This document shows positions 1-9,754 of a stretch of 64,000 nucleotides of DNA, one piece after another; within the stretch, counting starts at the first letter, position 1, and each line of letters begins with the position of its first letter. The stretch covers positions 59,685 through 123,684 of the forward strand of contig JACKKC010000005.1 of NCBI GenBank assembly GCA_020637615.1, in the 5' to 3' direction. The notes beneath the pieces are model-generated. The model was not told where the DNA came from. It did not search any database and worked only from the letters and a program-made list of their open reading frames with translations. A program made the translations under genes and the position numbers. Origin of the DNA: Rhodovulum sp. (lineage in GTDB: Bacteria; Pseudomonadota; Alphaproteobacteria; Rhodobacterales; Rhodobacteraceae).

Positions 1-308
<308 letters not shown>

Positions 309-312
<4 letters not shown>

Positions 313-1448
313 GCGAGCAGGAGACCGAAGCGGGGCTGGCGGAATCGCTCCTGCGCCGCGCCGCGCCCGACCGTGCGGAGTTCGAGGATCTGGTGATCGT
401 GCCGATCTTCGCGGTGGTCGTGGCGCTGATCCTCGGCGCGCTGACCATGCTCGCCACGAACGTCGACCTGCCGACCATCGGCAAGTCCTATCTCGCGCTG
501 GTCCAGGGCTCGGTCGGCTCGCTCAACGCGCTCTCCGAGACGCTGACCGCCGCCGCGCCGCTGACGCTCGCGGGCCTCGGGATCGCGCTGGGGTTCCGTG
601 CCGGGCTCTTCAACATCGGCGCCGAGGGGCAGCTGCTGGTGGGCGGCATGGCCGCGGTGATCACCGGCTTCTCCTTCCCCGGCCTGCCCATGGCGATCCA
701 CCTGCCGCTGGCGCTCCTGGCCGGCGCGGTCGCGGGCGGGCTCTATGCCGGCATCGCCGGCTGGCTCAGGGCGGCGACCGGGGCGCATGAGGTGATCCTG
801 ACCATCATGCTCAACCTGATCGCCTTCCGGCTGGTCGACTACATGCTGCGCCTTCCCTGGGTCCAGCGCGAGGGTCGCGCCGATCCGATCTCGCGCTCGG
901 TGCTGACCAGCGCGGAGCTGCCGCGCATCTTCACCTGGCTCGATCCGAACCTGCGGCTGCACTTGGGCATCGTGCTGACCCTGGCGGCCGTGCTCCTGGT
1001 GCATTGGGTGCTCTTCCGGACCAAGCTCGGCTTCGAGTTCCGCGCCAGCGGCGCCGGTCCGGACGCGGCGCGCTACGCGGGCATGCGGGCGGGGCTCCTG
1101 ATCGTGATCGTGATGGCCTTCGCCGGGGCGCTCGCCGGCCTCGCGGGCGCCAATCAGGTGCTGGGCGTGCTCGGCCGCGCGACGCCGGGCTTCTCCTCCG
1201 GCATCGGCTTCGACGCCATCGCGGTGGCGCTGCTCGGACGATCGCATCCCTGGGGCGTGCTGGCCGCGGGGCTGCTCTTCGGGGCGCTGGAGGCCGGGGG
1301 GCGGCAGATGCAGGTGAGCGCGGGCGTCAGCCTCGACCTGATCGGCATCATCCAGGCGCTGATCATCGCCTTCATCGCCGCGCCGCTCCTGGTGCGCGCG
1401 ATCTTCCCCTGGGGCTTCCGCCGCGCCGCGAAGGCGCCGAAGGAGTGA
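309..1448 (+). CDS. ABC transporter permease, YufP/NupP-like
   Basis: This 379-residue inner-membrane permease has a short hydrophilic N-terminus and about 8-10 hydrophobic segments. The motif GLFNIGAEGQLLVGG (around residues 98-112) is characteristic of the BPD_transp_2 permeases of BMP-type nucleoside importers. The start overlaps the ATPase stop by 4 bases and the stop lies 4 bases before the GTG of the second permease, so this is a compact operon. It should form a heterodimeric channel with the next gene product. Family known; exact substrate inferred. Confidence 0.92.
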
Positions 1449-1452
1449 GACG

Positions 1453-2733
1453 GTGACCGCGATGCCCGATACTCCCGACACCCCCGCCCGTCCGGCCCGC
1501 AGACTCGATACCGCGAAGCTGCGCCAGGCGCGCGTCGCGGGCTGGGTGCTGATGGGGCTGGCGGTGATGGTGGCGCTGGTCTTCGCGCGCGACAGCGCGG
1601 GCACGGCCGTGTTCCGGCTCTCGCGGCCCAACGATCCGCTGGCGCTGCCCGATCTGGTCGTCGCCGCCGCGCCCTACAATTACTTCGCCGCGGCGCTGCT
1701 GGCCTTCCTCGGGGCGCGGCAGTTCATGCGCGGCGGCATGCGCTGGACCAGCCTCTCGCTCGGCCTGGGGCTCTTCATCGCGGTGACGGCCTTCCTCGTC
1801 TGGGCGACCGCCGGCAAGGCCTTCTCGCTGACCGGCATGCTGCAGGCGACCGTGGTGCGCGCGGTGCCGATCGCGCTCGGCGGGCTGGCCGGCGTGCTTT
1901 CCGAGCGTGTCGCGGTGGTCAACATCGCCATCGAGGGCATGCTGCTCGCCGGCGCCTTCACCGGTGCGCTGATCGGCTCGCTCCTCGGGGGCTGGGGCGG
2001 GCTCGCCGCGGCGGTGGCGATGGGTGGCGTCTTCGGCTTCATCCTCGCGGCGCTGGTGGTGACCTACCGCGTCGACCAGATCATCGCCGGCGTGGTCATC
2101 AACCTCTTCGTGCTGGGCGTGACCTCCTATGTCAGCAGCCAAGTCTATCAGGAACACCGCTTCCTCAACAACGCGCCGGTCTTCGCGCCGGTCAAGATCC
2201 CGCTCCTGGGCGACCTGCCGGTGATCGGGCCGGTGCTCTTCAACCAGAACCTCTTCGTCTACGGTGCCATGGTGATGGTGGCGGTGGCGACCTACTACCT
2301 CTTCCACACCCGCTACGGGCTGCGTGCCCGCGCCGTGGGCGAGCATCCGCGGGCGGCCGATACGCTGGGGATCAACGTCTATCGCACGCGCTACATCAAC
2401 GTCACGATCGCGGGCATGGTCGCGGGCTTCGGCGGCGCCTGGTTCACGCTCGGCTCGGTCGGGCGCTTCGACGAGAACATGACCGGCGGGCGCGGCTATA
2501 TCGGGCTGGCGGCGATGATCTTCGGGCGCTGGCACCCGGTCGGCGCGCTGGCCGCGGCGCTTGTCTTCGGCTTCGCGGATTCGCTGCAGCAGAAGCTCGC
2601 GCTGCTGCAGACGCCGATCCCCTCGGAATTCCTCGCCATGGCGCCCTATATCGCCACCATCGTCCTGGTGGCCGGGCTCGTTGGCCGCGCCCGCCCGCCG
2701 GCCGCCGACGGCCAGCCCTACATCAAGGAATAG
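1453..2733 (+). CDS. ABC transporter permease, YufQ/NupQ-like
   Basis: This is the second BPD_transp_2 permease, 426 residues. I use the GTG start because an AGGAG ribosome-binding site sits 8 bases upstream, overlapping the previous stop. Family signature NIAIEGMLLAGAF (around residues 156-168) is the NupQ-type counterpart of the NIGAEGQ motif in the partner. The first ~100 residues add extra hydrophobic segments before the conserved core, so it is longer than the usual ~300 residues. It ends the operon; the next gene is convergent. Confidence 0.92.
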   Translation: MTAMPDTPDTPARPARRLDTAKLRQARVAGWVLMGLAVMVALVFARDSAGTAVFRLSRPNDPLALPDLVVAAAPYNYFAAALLAFLGARQFMRGGMRWTSLSLGLGLFIAVTAFLVWATAGKAFSLTGMLQATVVRAVPIALGGLAGVLSERVAVVNIAIEGMLLAGAFTGALIGSLLGGWGGLAAAVAMGGVFGFILAALVVTYRVDQIIAGVVINLFVLGVTSYVSSQVYQEHRFLNNAPVFAPVKIPLLGDLPVIGPVLFNQNLFVYGAMVMVAVATYYLFHTRYGLRARAVGEHPRAADTLGINVYRTRYINVTIAGMVAGFGGAWFTLGSVGRFDENMTGGRGYIGLAAMIFGRWHPVGALAAALVFGFADSLQQKLALLQTPIPSEFLAMAPYIATIVLVAGLVGRARPPAADGQPYIKE

Positions 2734-2790
2734 GGCGGGCCGGCGCGGGGCCGGGGAAGGGGACGGCTGCGAAGCGACCTCGCGGCGGCG

Positions 2791-3540
2791 CTACCGGGCG
2801 TCGGATGCCTCGATCTCCGGGCGGCGTTCGATGGCACCGAAGATCGATCGGCCGCGCGGATCGCGCATCTCGACCGTCAGGCTGACGCGGGGGCCGATGT
2901 CGATCGCCCCGGCGAAGGCGAGGGGATCCGCGAGCAGGATCGCCCCGGAGGGGATCGGTGCGGCGCGGGCGGCCGCCGCGACCAGCGCCGCGAGATCGAT
3001 GTCGGCGGCACCCTCCGCGGCCAGGGCTCCGTCGAGGAGGACGCGGAGACGGGCCGGCGCCGCATCGTCGAAGTCGTCCGGCGTCGCCGCGACCGGGGAG
3101 AGCGCGACCGCATCGCCGCCGATCCCGGCCGCCAGCATGACGAGCCGGACGGCGGCCCGGGCGGTGTCGCGGTCCGGTGCGGCGGCGACCGCGCCGGTGA
3201 CGAGGGCGATCGAGGCGCGCAGGCGCTCGGTGGCGGCACTGATCGGCGCGCGCCGCCCCCGCGGATCGGCGAAGGCGTCGCGGGGCGAGGGTGCGCCGAC
3301 GGGGAGGGCGGCGGGCAGCGGCGCGAGCGCCTCGCGTTCGTGGAAGCGCTCGACCGGTTGCACGCCGACCTCGATGCCGCGTGCGATCAGCGCGAGCTCC
3401 CGGCCGGCGCGCTCCCAATCGTCGAGCGCCGCCCGGAGGCTCGGCGCGACATGACGCGCGTCCGAGGCGCGGGTGAGGTCGCCGGAGACGACGACGAGAC
3501 GGCCTTCGGGCGAGCCGTCGCGCAGGGATGCGAGCTTCAT
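2791..3540 (-). CDS. Degenerate fumarylacetoacetate-hydrolase-fold protein
   Basis: This 249-residue protein keeps three landmarks of the fumarylacetoacetase (FAH) family. The N-terminus MKLASLRDGSPEGRLVVVS matches the FAH N-terminal domain, the middle has LSPVAATPDDF where relatives have FSPVAVTPDEL, and the C-terminus has GRSIFGAIE. Active relatives are about 330-340 residues. The blocks carrying metal ligands (the YQGGSDDFLGP loop and the IDFEAEVAV strand) are missing or replaced: where IDFEAEVAVITG is expected the sequence is ERLRASIALVTG. The reading frame is intact and codon use matches neighbours, so it is probably expressed but not a metal-dependent hydrolase. It is convergent with the ABC operon. 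Confidence 0.7.
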   Translation of the reverse strand: MKLASLRDGSPEGRLVVVSGDLTRASDARHVAPSLRAALDDWERAGRELALIARGIEVGVQPVERFHEREALAPLPAALPVGAPSPRDAFADPRGRRAPISAATERLRASIALVTGAVAAAPDRDTARAAVRLVMLAAGIGGDAVALSPVAATPDDFDDAAPARLRVLLDGALAAEGAADIDLAALVAAAARAAPIPSGAILLADPLAFAGAIDIGPRVSLTVEMRDPRGRSIFGAIERRPEIEASDAR

Positions 3541-3673
3541 CGGGACACCGTTCCTGGGGCGGCCAGTCTATCGGCTCGCTCCGCCGCTGGCGAGGGCGGC
3601 TTTGCGGTGGACGGCGCGGAATCGCCAGTGAATGATCCCTGCGGCGCGCGCCGCGCCCCGGGACCCCTTGCGC

Positions 3674-4237
3674 ATGAGATCATCCGCCCGCCTTCCTTTC
3701 TATCTGATCTCGGGCCTGGTCCTGGCCGGCGCGCTGGTGCTGCTTGCCATGGGCCGGTCGCCGATCTGTCCCTGCGGCACGATCCGCCTCTGGAACGGCG
3801 TGGTGATGGGGCCGGAGAATTCCCAGCAGCTGAGCGACTGGTACACGCCCTCCCATGTCATCCACGGCTTCCTCTTCTACTGGGCGCTCGCGTTCCTCCT
3901 GCCGGGGATGGCCTTCCGCTGGCGGCTCCTGATCGCGACCCTTGTCGAGGTCGCCTGGGAGATCGTCGAGAACACCGACATGGTGATCGACCGCTACCGC
4001 GCCGTGACCGTGTCGCTGGACTATTACGGCGACAGCGTGCTGAACTCGACCTCCGACGTGCTCTTCATGATGCTGGGGTTCTGGCTGGCATCGCGGCTGC
4101 CGGTCTGGCTCTCGGTGGCGATCGCGATCGGCTTCGAGCTCGCCACGACGATTCTCATCCGCGACGGGCTGGCGCTCAACGTGCTGATGCTGCTCTGGCC
4201 CTCGGAGACCATCCGGCTGTGGCAGGCGGGCGGGTGA
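3674..4237 (+). CDS. DUF2585 (UPF0314) family membrane protein
   Basis: A conserved inner-membrane protein of about 187 residues with four or more hydrophobic helices. Recognisable family stretches are GRSPICPCG, the WYTPSHVIHGF region and EVAWEIVENT. The chosen ATG gives MRSSARLPFYL, directly entering the first membrane helix; an in-frame ATG at 3632 would add 14 poorly conserved residues. The molecular role of the family is not known to me. The conserved Cys-Pro-Cys, His and Glu residues near the membrane face suggest a bound cofactor or metal, which is inference. Confidence 0.85.
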   Translation: MRSSARLPFYLISGLVLAGALVLLAMGRSPICPCGTIRLWNGVVMGPENSQQLSDWYTPSHVIHGFLFYWALAFLLPGMAFRWRLLIATLVEVAWEIVENTDMVIDRYRAVTVSLDYYGDSVLNSTSDVLFMMLGFWLASRLPVWLSVAIAIGFELATTILIRDGLALNVLMLLWPSETIRLWQAGG

Positions 4238-4301
4238 TCGCGGGTGCGACAGGTGGAATAGGCTTTGAAAGCCCGGCGATCAGCCCCTAGACTCCGCGCC
4301 C

Positions 4302-5240
4302 ATGACCACCGCGCTCATCACCCATCCCGACTGCCTCGGCCATGTCAATCCGCCCGGCCATCCCGAAAGGGTGGAGCGGCTGCAGGCGATCGCCGCCGCG
4401 CTGGAGGGCGAGGAATTCGCCTATCTGGTGCGGGTGGAGGCGCCGCTGGCGGAAGACGCGCAGATCCTCCGCGCGCATCCGGCGCGCTATCTCGCCTCCC
4501 TCGCCGAGCGGCTGCCGGAGCGGAGCTTCGCGGCTCTCGATGCCGACACCTTCCTCTGCCCCGGCTCGCTGGCGGCGGCGCGGCGCGCGGCCGGGGCGGT
4601 CGTCCAGGGCGTCGACATGGTCATGGGCGGCGAGGTCCGCAACGCCTTCTGCGCGGTGCGCCCGCCGGGGCATCACGCCGAGACCGAGACGCCGATGGGC
4701 TTCTGCCTCCTCGGCAATGCGGTGATCGGGGCGCGGCACGCGCTCGAGGCGCATGGGCTCGCGCGGGTGGCGATCGTCGATTTCGACGTGCATCACGGCA
4801 ACGGCACGCAGGATCTGGTCTGGAACGACGCGCGCATCCTCTTCGCCTCCACCCAGCAGATGCCTCTCTATCCCGGGACCGGGGCGGCCAGCGAGCGCGG
4901 CGCCCATGGGCAGATCGTCAACGTGCCGCTGCCGCCGGGCGCCGGCGGGGCGGAGTTCCGCGCGGCCTTCGGGGCGAAGGTCCTGCCGGCGCTCGAGGCC
5001 CATGCGCCGGAACTGGTGGTGATCTCGGCGGGGTTCGACGCGCACCACCGGGATCCACTCGCCAATCTCAACCTGCGCGAGGCGGATTTCGCTTGGGCGA
5101 CGGCGGAGATCTGCGCGCTCGCCGACCGCCATGCGGCGGGACGCGTCGTCTCGACTCTCGAGGGCGGATATGATCTTGGGGCGCTCGCCGCGTCGGTCGC
5201 GGCGCATGTGCGGGTGCTGATGGAGCGGGGGCATGGCTGA
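4302..5240 (+). CDS. Histone deacetylase family protein (deacetylase/amidohydrolase)
   Basis: This 312-residue zinc-dependent deacetylase belongs to the arginase/deacetylase fold (AcuC/HDAC class). The family motifs are all present: RPPGHHAE (His-His catalytic pair), VDFDVHHGNGTQD (zinc Asp and His) and SAGFDAHHRDPL (second zinc Asp), followed by a conserved EGGYD near the C-terminus. The stop overlaps the xseB start by 8 bases, the usual arrangement HDAC-xseB-ispA-dxs in Rhodobacterales. Substrate is unknown; bacterial members act on acetylpolyamines, acetoin-pathway proteins or other acyl amides. Confidence 0.93.
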   Translation: MTTALITHPDCLGHVNPPGHPERVERLQAIAAALEGEEFAYLVRVEAPLAEDAQILRAHPARYLASLAERLPERSFAALDADTFLCPGSLAAARRAAGAVVQGVDMVMGGEVRNAFCAVRPPGHHAETETPMGFCLLGNAVIGARHALEAHGLARVAIVDFDVHHGNGTQDLVWNDARILFASTQQMPLYPGTGAASERGAHGQIVNVPLPPGAGGAEFRAAFGAKVLPALEAHAPELVVISAGFDAHHRDPLANLNLREADFAWATAEICALADRHAAGRVVSTLEGGYDLGALAASVAAHVRVLMERGHG

Positions 5241-5481
5241 GAAGGACGCGGCACCGGTCGCGGGCATGAGTTTCGAGGCGGCGCTGGCCGAGCTGGAAAA
5301 GGTGGTCGGGCGGCTCGAATCCGGCGAGGTGCCGCTGGAGGAATCGATCGCGCTCTACGAGCGGGGCGCGGAGCTGCGCGGCCATTGCGACGAGAAGCTG
5401 AAGGCCGCCGAGGCGCGGGTGGCCGAGATCACCCGGGGCCCGGACGGAACCACGGGCGCGCGCCCGGTCGACATACCCTGA
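5233..5481 (+). CDS. xseB: Exodeoxyribonuclease VII small subunit
   Basis: 82 residues, the standard size. The helical core SFEAALAELEKVVGRLESGEVPLEESIALYERG is diagnostic in its parts (FEAALAELEKVV; LESGEVPLEESI). XseB binds the XseA catalytic subunit and the complex degrades single-stranded DNA to oligonucleotides; xseA is not in the window. It overlaps the HDAC gene and is followed 4 bases later by ispA, so it is co-transcribed. Confidence 0.95.
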   Translation: MAEKDAAPVAGMSFEAALAELEKVVGRLESGEVPLEESIALYERGAELRGHCDEKLKAAEARVAEITRGPDGTTGARPVDIP

Positions 5482-5485
5482 GGCG

Positions 5486-6373
5486 ATGGATCCCCGGACG
5501 CTGAAATTCCATGCGGTCCTGAGCCAGGCCGCGACCCGGGTCGAGGCGGCGCTGGACGGCTTCCTGCCGAAGGCGGGCGCGCCGCTGGCCGAGCCGATGC
5601 GCCATGCCGCGCTTTCGGGCGGCAAGCGGATGCGCGCCTTCCTGGCGATGGAATCGGCCGCGCTCTTTCACGTTCCCCCCGCCCAGGCTCTGCGAACCGC
5701 GGCGGCGGTGGAATGCGTGCATGCCTACAGCCTCGTTCATGACGACCTGCCCTGCATGGACGACGACGCGCTCCGGCGCGGCAAGCCGACGGTGCATGTG
5801 AAATGGGACGAGGCGACGGCGGTGCTGGTCGGCGACGCGCTGCAGGCGCTCGCCTTCGAGATTCTCGCCGCGCCCCAGGGCGGGATCGAGCCGCGGCTTC
5901 AGGTGAGGCTGGTGGCGCGGCTGGCGGAGGCCGCCGGCCCGGCGGGGATGGTCGGCGGGCAGGCGCTCGACGTGGCCGCCGAGGCGGCCGCCGCGCCCCT
6001 GACGCTCGAGGAGATCACCGCGCTCCAGGGGCTGAAGACCGGCGCGCTGATCGGCTGGGCGGCGGAATCGGGCGCGATCCTGGGGAAATCCGACAGCGCG
6101 CCCCTGCGCGCCTATGCGGCGGATCTGGGGCTGGCCTTCCAGATCCGCGACGACATCCTCGATCTCGAGGGCGATCCGGAGGCCGCCGGCAAGCGCCTGC
6201 GCAAGGACGAGGCGGCGGGCAAGGCGACCTTCGTCACCCTGCTCGGGCCGGGGGGCGCGGCGCAGAAGGCCCGCGAGCTGGCCGCGCGGGCCTGCGACGT
6301 ACTCGCCCCCTACGGATCGGCGGCGGAGAACCTGCGCCTGGCCGCCGAATTCGCCGTGGCGCGCGAAAGCTGA
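5486..6373 (+). CDS. ispA: Farnesyl diphosphate synthase (polyprenyl synthetase)
   Basis: 295 residues. It condenses isopentenyl diphosphate with dimethylallyl/geranyl diphosphate. First aspartate-rich motif HDDLPCMDDD and second FQIRDDILD are intact, as is the GGKRMR region near residue 46. The residues before the first Asp motif (VHAYSLVHDD) and the two-residue Pro-Cys insertion in DDxxxxD are type II bacterial FPP synthase features. It sits between xseB and dxs, coupling precursor supply and chain elongation in one operon. Confidence 0.95.
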   Translation: MDPRTLKFHAVLSQAATRVEAALDGFLPKAGAPLAEPMRHAALSGGKRMRAFLAMESAALFHVPPAQALRTAAAVECVHAYSLVHDDLPCMDDDALRRGKPTVHVKWDEATAVLVGDALQALAFEILAAPQGGIEPRLQVRLVARLAEAAGPAGMVGGQALDVAAEAAAAPLTLEEITALQGLKTGALIGWAAESGAILGKSDSAPLRAYAADLGLAFQIRDDILDLEGDPEAAGKRLRKDEAAGKATFVTLLGPGGAAQKARELAARACDVLAPYGSAAENLRLAAEFAVARES

Positions 6374-6392
6374 TCCGGCGGAGGAGCGAAGC

Positions 6393-8315
6393 ATGAGCGA
6401 CACGCGACCCAAGACGCCCCTTCTGGACCGGGTCGACCTGCCGGCCGATCTCAAGGGATTCACCAATGCCGAGCTGCGCCAGCTCGCCGACGAGCTGCGG
6501 GCGGAGACGATCTCGGCGGTCTCCGAGACCGGCGGGCATCTCGGCGCCGGGCTCGGGGTGGTCGAGCTGACCGTGGCGATCCACGCGGTCTTCAACGCGC
6601 CCAAGGACAAGCTGATCTGGGACGTGGGCCACCAGTGCTATCCGCACAAGATCCTGACCGGGCGGCGCGACCGGATCCGTACCCTGCGCGCCGGCGGCGG
6701 GCTCTCGGGCTTCACCCGGCGTGCGGAGAGCCCCTACGATCCCTTTGGCGCGGCGCATTCCTCGACCTCGATCTCGGCGGGGCTCGGCTTCGCCGTGGCG
6801 CGGGATCTCGGCTGCGAGGGCGTCGGCGACGTGGTGGCGGTGATCGGCGACGGCGCGATCTCGGCCGGCATGGCCTATGAGGCGATGAACAATGCCGGGC
6901 ACATGGATCGGCGGCTGATCGTGATCCTCAACGACAACGAGATGTCGATCGCGCCGCCGGTCGGGGCGATGTCGAGCTATCTCTCCCGGCTCTATGCCGG
7001 GGCGCCCTTCCAGGACTTCAAGGCGGCAGCGAAGGGGGCGGTGCGGCTGCTGCCGCAGCCGTTCCAGGACGGCGCGAAGCGGGCGCGGGAACTGGTGAAG
7101 GCCGCGACTGTCGGCGGCACGCTCTTCGAGGAGCTGGGCTTCTCCTATGTCGGGCCGATCGACGGGCACGACATGGAGCAGCTCCTGTCGATCCTGCGCA
7201 CTGTGAAGGCCCGCGCCGATGGGCCGGTGCTGATCCATGCGCTGACCCGCAAGGGCAAGGGCTATGCCCCGGCGGAGGAATCCTCCGACCGCTACCACGG
7301 CGTCGCGACCTTCGATGTGGTGACGGGCGCGCAGAAGAAATCCCCCTCCAACGCGCCGACTTACACGAAGGTCTTCGCGAATGCCCTGATCCGAGAGGCC
7401 GAGGAGGACAAGCGCATCGTCGCGGTGACGGCGGCGATGCCGGACGGGACGGGGCTCGATCTCTTCGCCAGGCGCTTCCCGGAGCGGTGCTTCGACGTGG
7501 GCATCGCCGAGCAGCATGCGGTGACCTTCTGCGCCGGGATGGCGGCGGGGGGGCTGAAGCCCTTCTGCACGATCTACTCCACCTTCCTGCAGCGCGGCTA
7601 CGACCAGGTGGTGCATGACGTGGCGATCCAGTCATTGCCGGTGCGCTTCGCCATCGACCGGGCCGGGCTGGTGGGGGCGGACGGGCCGACCCATGCCGGG
7701 GCCTTCGACATCGCCTTCCTCGCCTGCCTGCCGAACTTCGTGGTCATGGGCGCGGCCGACGAGGCGGAGCTCGTGCATATGGTCGCGACCGCGGCGGCGC
7801 TCGACGACCGCCCCAGCGCCTTCCGCTATCCGCGGGGCGAGGGCGCGGGCGTGGAGATGCCCGAGCGCGGGGTGCCGCTCGAAATCGGTCGCGGCCGGAT
7901 CGTGCAGGAGGGGAGGGGCGCCGCGATCCTTTCCTTCGGCGCGCGGTTGGGGGAATGCCTCAAAGCCGCGGAGAGCCTCGGCGCGCGGGGCATCCGGCCG
8001 ACGGTGGCGGATGCGCGTTTCGCCAAGCCGCTCGACCGGGATCTGATCCTCGGCCTGGTGGCCGGGCACGAGGCGCTGATCACCATCGAGGAGGGCTCGG
8101 TGGGCGGCTTCGGCAGCCATGTGGCGCAGCTTCTCGCCGAGGCCGGCGTCTTCGACCGGGGGCTGAAGTTCCGCTCGATGGTGCTGCCCGACAGCTTCAT
8201 CCAGCAGGACAGCCCGGCGCGCATGTACGAGGTCGCGGCGATGAACGCGGCCCAGATCGAGGCGCGGGTCCTCGACCTGATGGGCCTCGCGCAGGTCGGC
8301 GCGCGTCGGGCCTGA
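6393..8315 (+). CDS. dxs: 1-deoxy-D-xylulose-5-phosphate synthase
   Basis: 640 residues; first enzyme of the MEP isoprenoid pathway, joining pyruvate and glyceraldehyde 3-phosphate with thiamine diphosphate. Seen: the GHQCYPHKILTGR region, the TPP-binding stretch from VIGDGAISAGM to NDNEMSI, the transketolase-fold pyrimidine domain with GIAEQHAVTFCAG, and the C-terminal domain. The ATG follows GGAG with good spacing, 20 bases after the ispA stop. The longer in-frame ORF extending back into ispA is a frame artefact. Confidence 0.97.
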   Translation: MSDTRPKTPLLDRVDLPADLKGFTNAELRQLADELRAETISAVSETGGHLGAGLGVVELTVAIHAVFNAPKDKLIWDVGHQCYPHKILTGRRDRIRTLRAGGGLSGFTRRAESPYDPFGAAHSSTSISAGLGFAVARDLGCEGVGDVVAVIGDGAISAGMAYEAMNNAGHMDRRLIVILNDNEMSIAPPVGAMSSYLSRLYAGAPFQDFKAAAKGAVRLLPQPFQDGAKRARELVKAATVGGTLFEELGFSYVGPIDGHDMEQLLSILRTVKARADGPVLIHALTRKGKGYAPAEESSDRYHGVATFDVVTGAQKKSPSNAPTYTKVFANALIREAEEDKRIVAVTAAMPDGTGLDLFARRFPERCFDVGIAEQHAVTFCAGMAAGGLKPFCTIYSTFLQRGYDQVVHDVAIQSLPVRFAIDRAGLVGADGPTHAGAFDIAFLACLPNFVVMGAADEAELVHMVATAAALDDRPSAFRYPRGEGAGVEMPERGVPLEIGRGRIVQEGRGAAILSFGARLGECLKAAESLGARGIRPTVADARFAKPLDRDLILGLVAGHEALITIEEGSVGGFGSHVAQLLAEAGVFDRGLKFRSMVLPDSFIQQDSPARMYEVAAMNAAQIEARVLDLMGLAQVGARRA

Positions 8316-8381
8316 GAGGACCCATCGGGACCTGCCGCCGATCCCCGTTCCGAGAGGACGGGGCGCCGCGAGGGCGCGTCG

Positions 8382-8828
8382 TCAGCCCTGGCGCACGAGG
8401 ACGACGCCGGCGAGCACGAGGGCGAGGCCGGCGAGGCGGGCGGGCGAGAGCGGGCGGATGTCGAGGCCGAAGGCGCCGAAATGGTCGGCGAGGGCGGCGC
8501 CGAGCAGCTGGCCACCGACGACGCAGAGAAAGAAGAGCAGCGCCCCGGTCACCGGCGCGATGACCACGCCCCCGGCGACGAAGGCGGTGCCGATCAGCCC
8601 GGCGAGGTAGACCCACCAGGGCACGGTGGCGAGGGCTGCCCGGCTGGTGTCGCCGCGATCCCCGAGCCCGAAGAGCGCGAGGCTGCCGAGGAAGGCCACG
8701 AGGATCGAGATCGTGGCGGCGGTGATCGGCGAGCCTGTGGCGCGCGCCAGGATCGCGTTGAGGAGCGGCTGCACCGCGACGACGATGCCGAGGGCGACCG
8801 CGGCCGCGAGGTAGATCCAGATGTACAT
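8382..8828 (-). CDS. DMT-superfamily transporter, YdcZ (DUF606) type
   Basis: 148 residues with five predicted membrane helices, the half-size unit of the drug/metabolite transporter superfamily. Family landmarks are VAVQPLLNAILARATGSP, the PWWVYLAGLIGTAFV segment and GGQLLGAALADHFG. Half-size members work as dimers. Convergent with dxs and divergent from the DUF1194 gene. Substrate unknown. Confidence 0.85.
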   Translation of the reverse strand: MYIWIYLAAAVALGIVVAVQPLLNAILARATGSPITAATISILVAFLGSLALFGLGDRGDTSRAALATVPWWVYLAGLIGTAFVAGGVVIAPVTGALLFFLCVVGGQLLGAALADHFGAFGLDIRPLSPARLAGLALVLAGVVLVRQG

Positions 8829-8950
8829 GGCGACTCCGCGCGTCGGGCTCCGGGGGAAGCCTAGGCGCTCGCGGGGGCGAGGGGGAGGGGCATTCGGCGT
8901 GGACGCGGCCGCGCGGGGACCTATCTCAAGGCCGAGACGGGGAGGCGGCG

Positions 8951-9676
8951 ATGCTCAGGGCGATGCTCGTGGCGCTCCTGCTCGTGGCGCCGGCGGCGCC
9001 GGCCGAGCAGGTCGATCTCGAACTGGTGCTGCTCGCGGATGCGACCGGCTCGATCGACGACGCCGAGATCCGGCTGCAGCGCGAGGGCTATGCCGCGGCG
9101 CTGCTCGACCCGGAGGTGCTCTGGGCGATCCGCAACGGCGGCGCGCTCGGCCGGGTGGCGGTGACCTACGTCGAATGGGCCAGCGCGGCGAGCCAGGACG
9201 TGGTGGTGGGCTGGACAATCCTAGCCGACGAGGCGGATGCGCGCGCCTTCGGCGCGGCGCTGGTGGCGGCGCCGCGGCGGGCCTATGGCTCGAACGCGAT
9301 CGGCGCGGCGCTGCTCAAGGGCCTCGCGCTGATCGAGGGCAACGGGTTCGAGGGCGGCCGCCGGGTGATCGACCTCTCGGCGGATTCGGCCTGGAACGGC
9401 AGCGGGCCGAGCATCGCGGCGGCGCGCGACGTGGTGCTGGGCGCGGATGTGGTGATCAACGGGCTGGCGATCCTCTGCCGCGGCAATTGCTCGGGGCGGC
9501 CGCGGGCCGGCAATCTCGAAGCCGAATTCGCCGGGCAGCTGATCGGCGGGCCGGGAGCCTTCGTGGTCACGGCCGAGGACGGGCCGTCCTTCGCCCGGGC
9601 TGTGCGGCGCAAGCTGATCCTGGAGATCGCGCATGCGGCGGGCGAAGTGGGCGTCTCCCGTCCGGTGCGTCCTTGA
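8951..9676 (+). CDS. DUF1194 domain protein, exported VWA-like
   Basis: 241 residues. A signal peptide (MLRAMLVALLLVAPAAPAE, likely cleaved near residue 20) precedes a von Willebrand A-like fold. The metal-adhesion motif appears as DATGSIDDAE, close to the DxSxS pattern, and the family signature ISVDGNG-like segment appears as VIDLSADSAWNG. GGAGG lies 5 bases before the ATG. Family function is undefined; an extracytoplasmic binding role is inferred from the fold and leader. Confidence 0.85.
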   Translation: MLRAMLVALLLVAPAAPAEQVDLELVLLADATGSIDDAEIRLQREGYAAALLDPEVLWAIRNGGALGRVAVTYVEWASAASQDVVVGWTILADEADARAFGAALVAAPRRAYGSNAIGAALLKGLALIEGNGFEGGRRVIDLSADSAWNGSGPSIAAARDVVLGADVVINGLAILCRGNCSGRPRAGNLEAEFAGQLIGGPGAFVVTAEDGPSFARAVRRKLILEIAHAAGEVGVSRPVRP

Positions 9677-9754
9677 CGCCTCCGGTCCCCGGCCTGCGGA
9701 TACGACCGGGAGAGCGCCGGGGCCCGACGCCCTCGTGCGGCAGATGGCCGGTGT

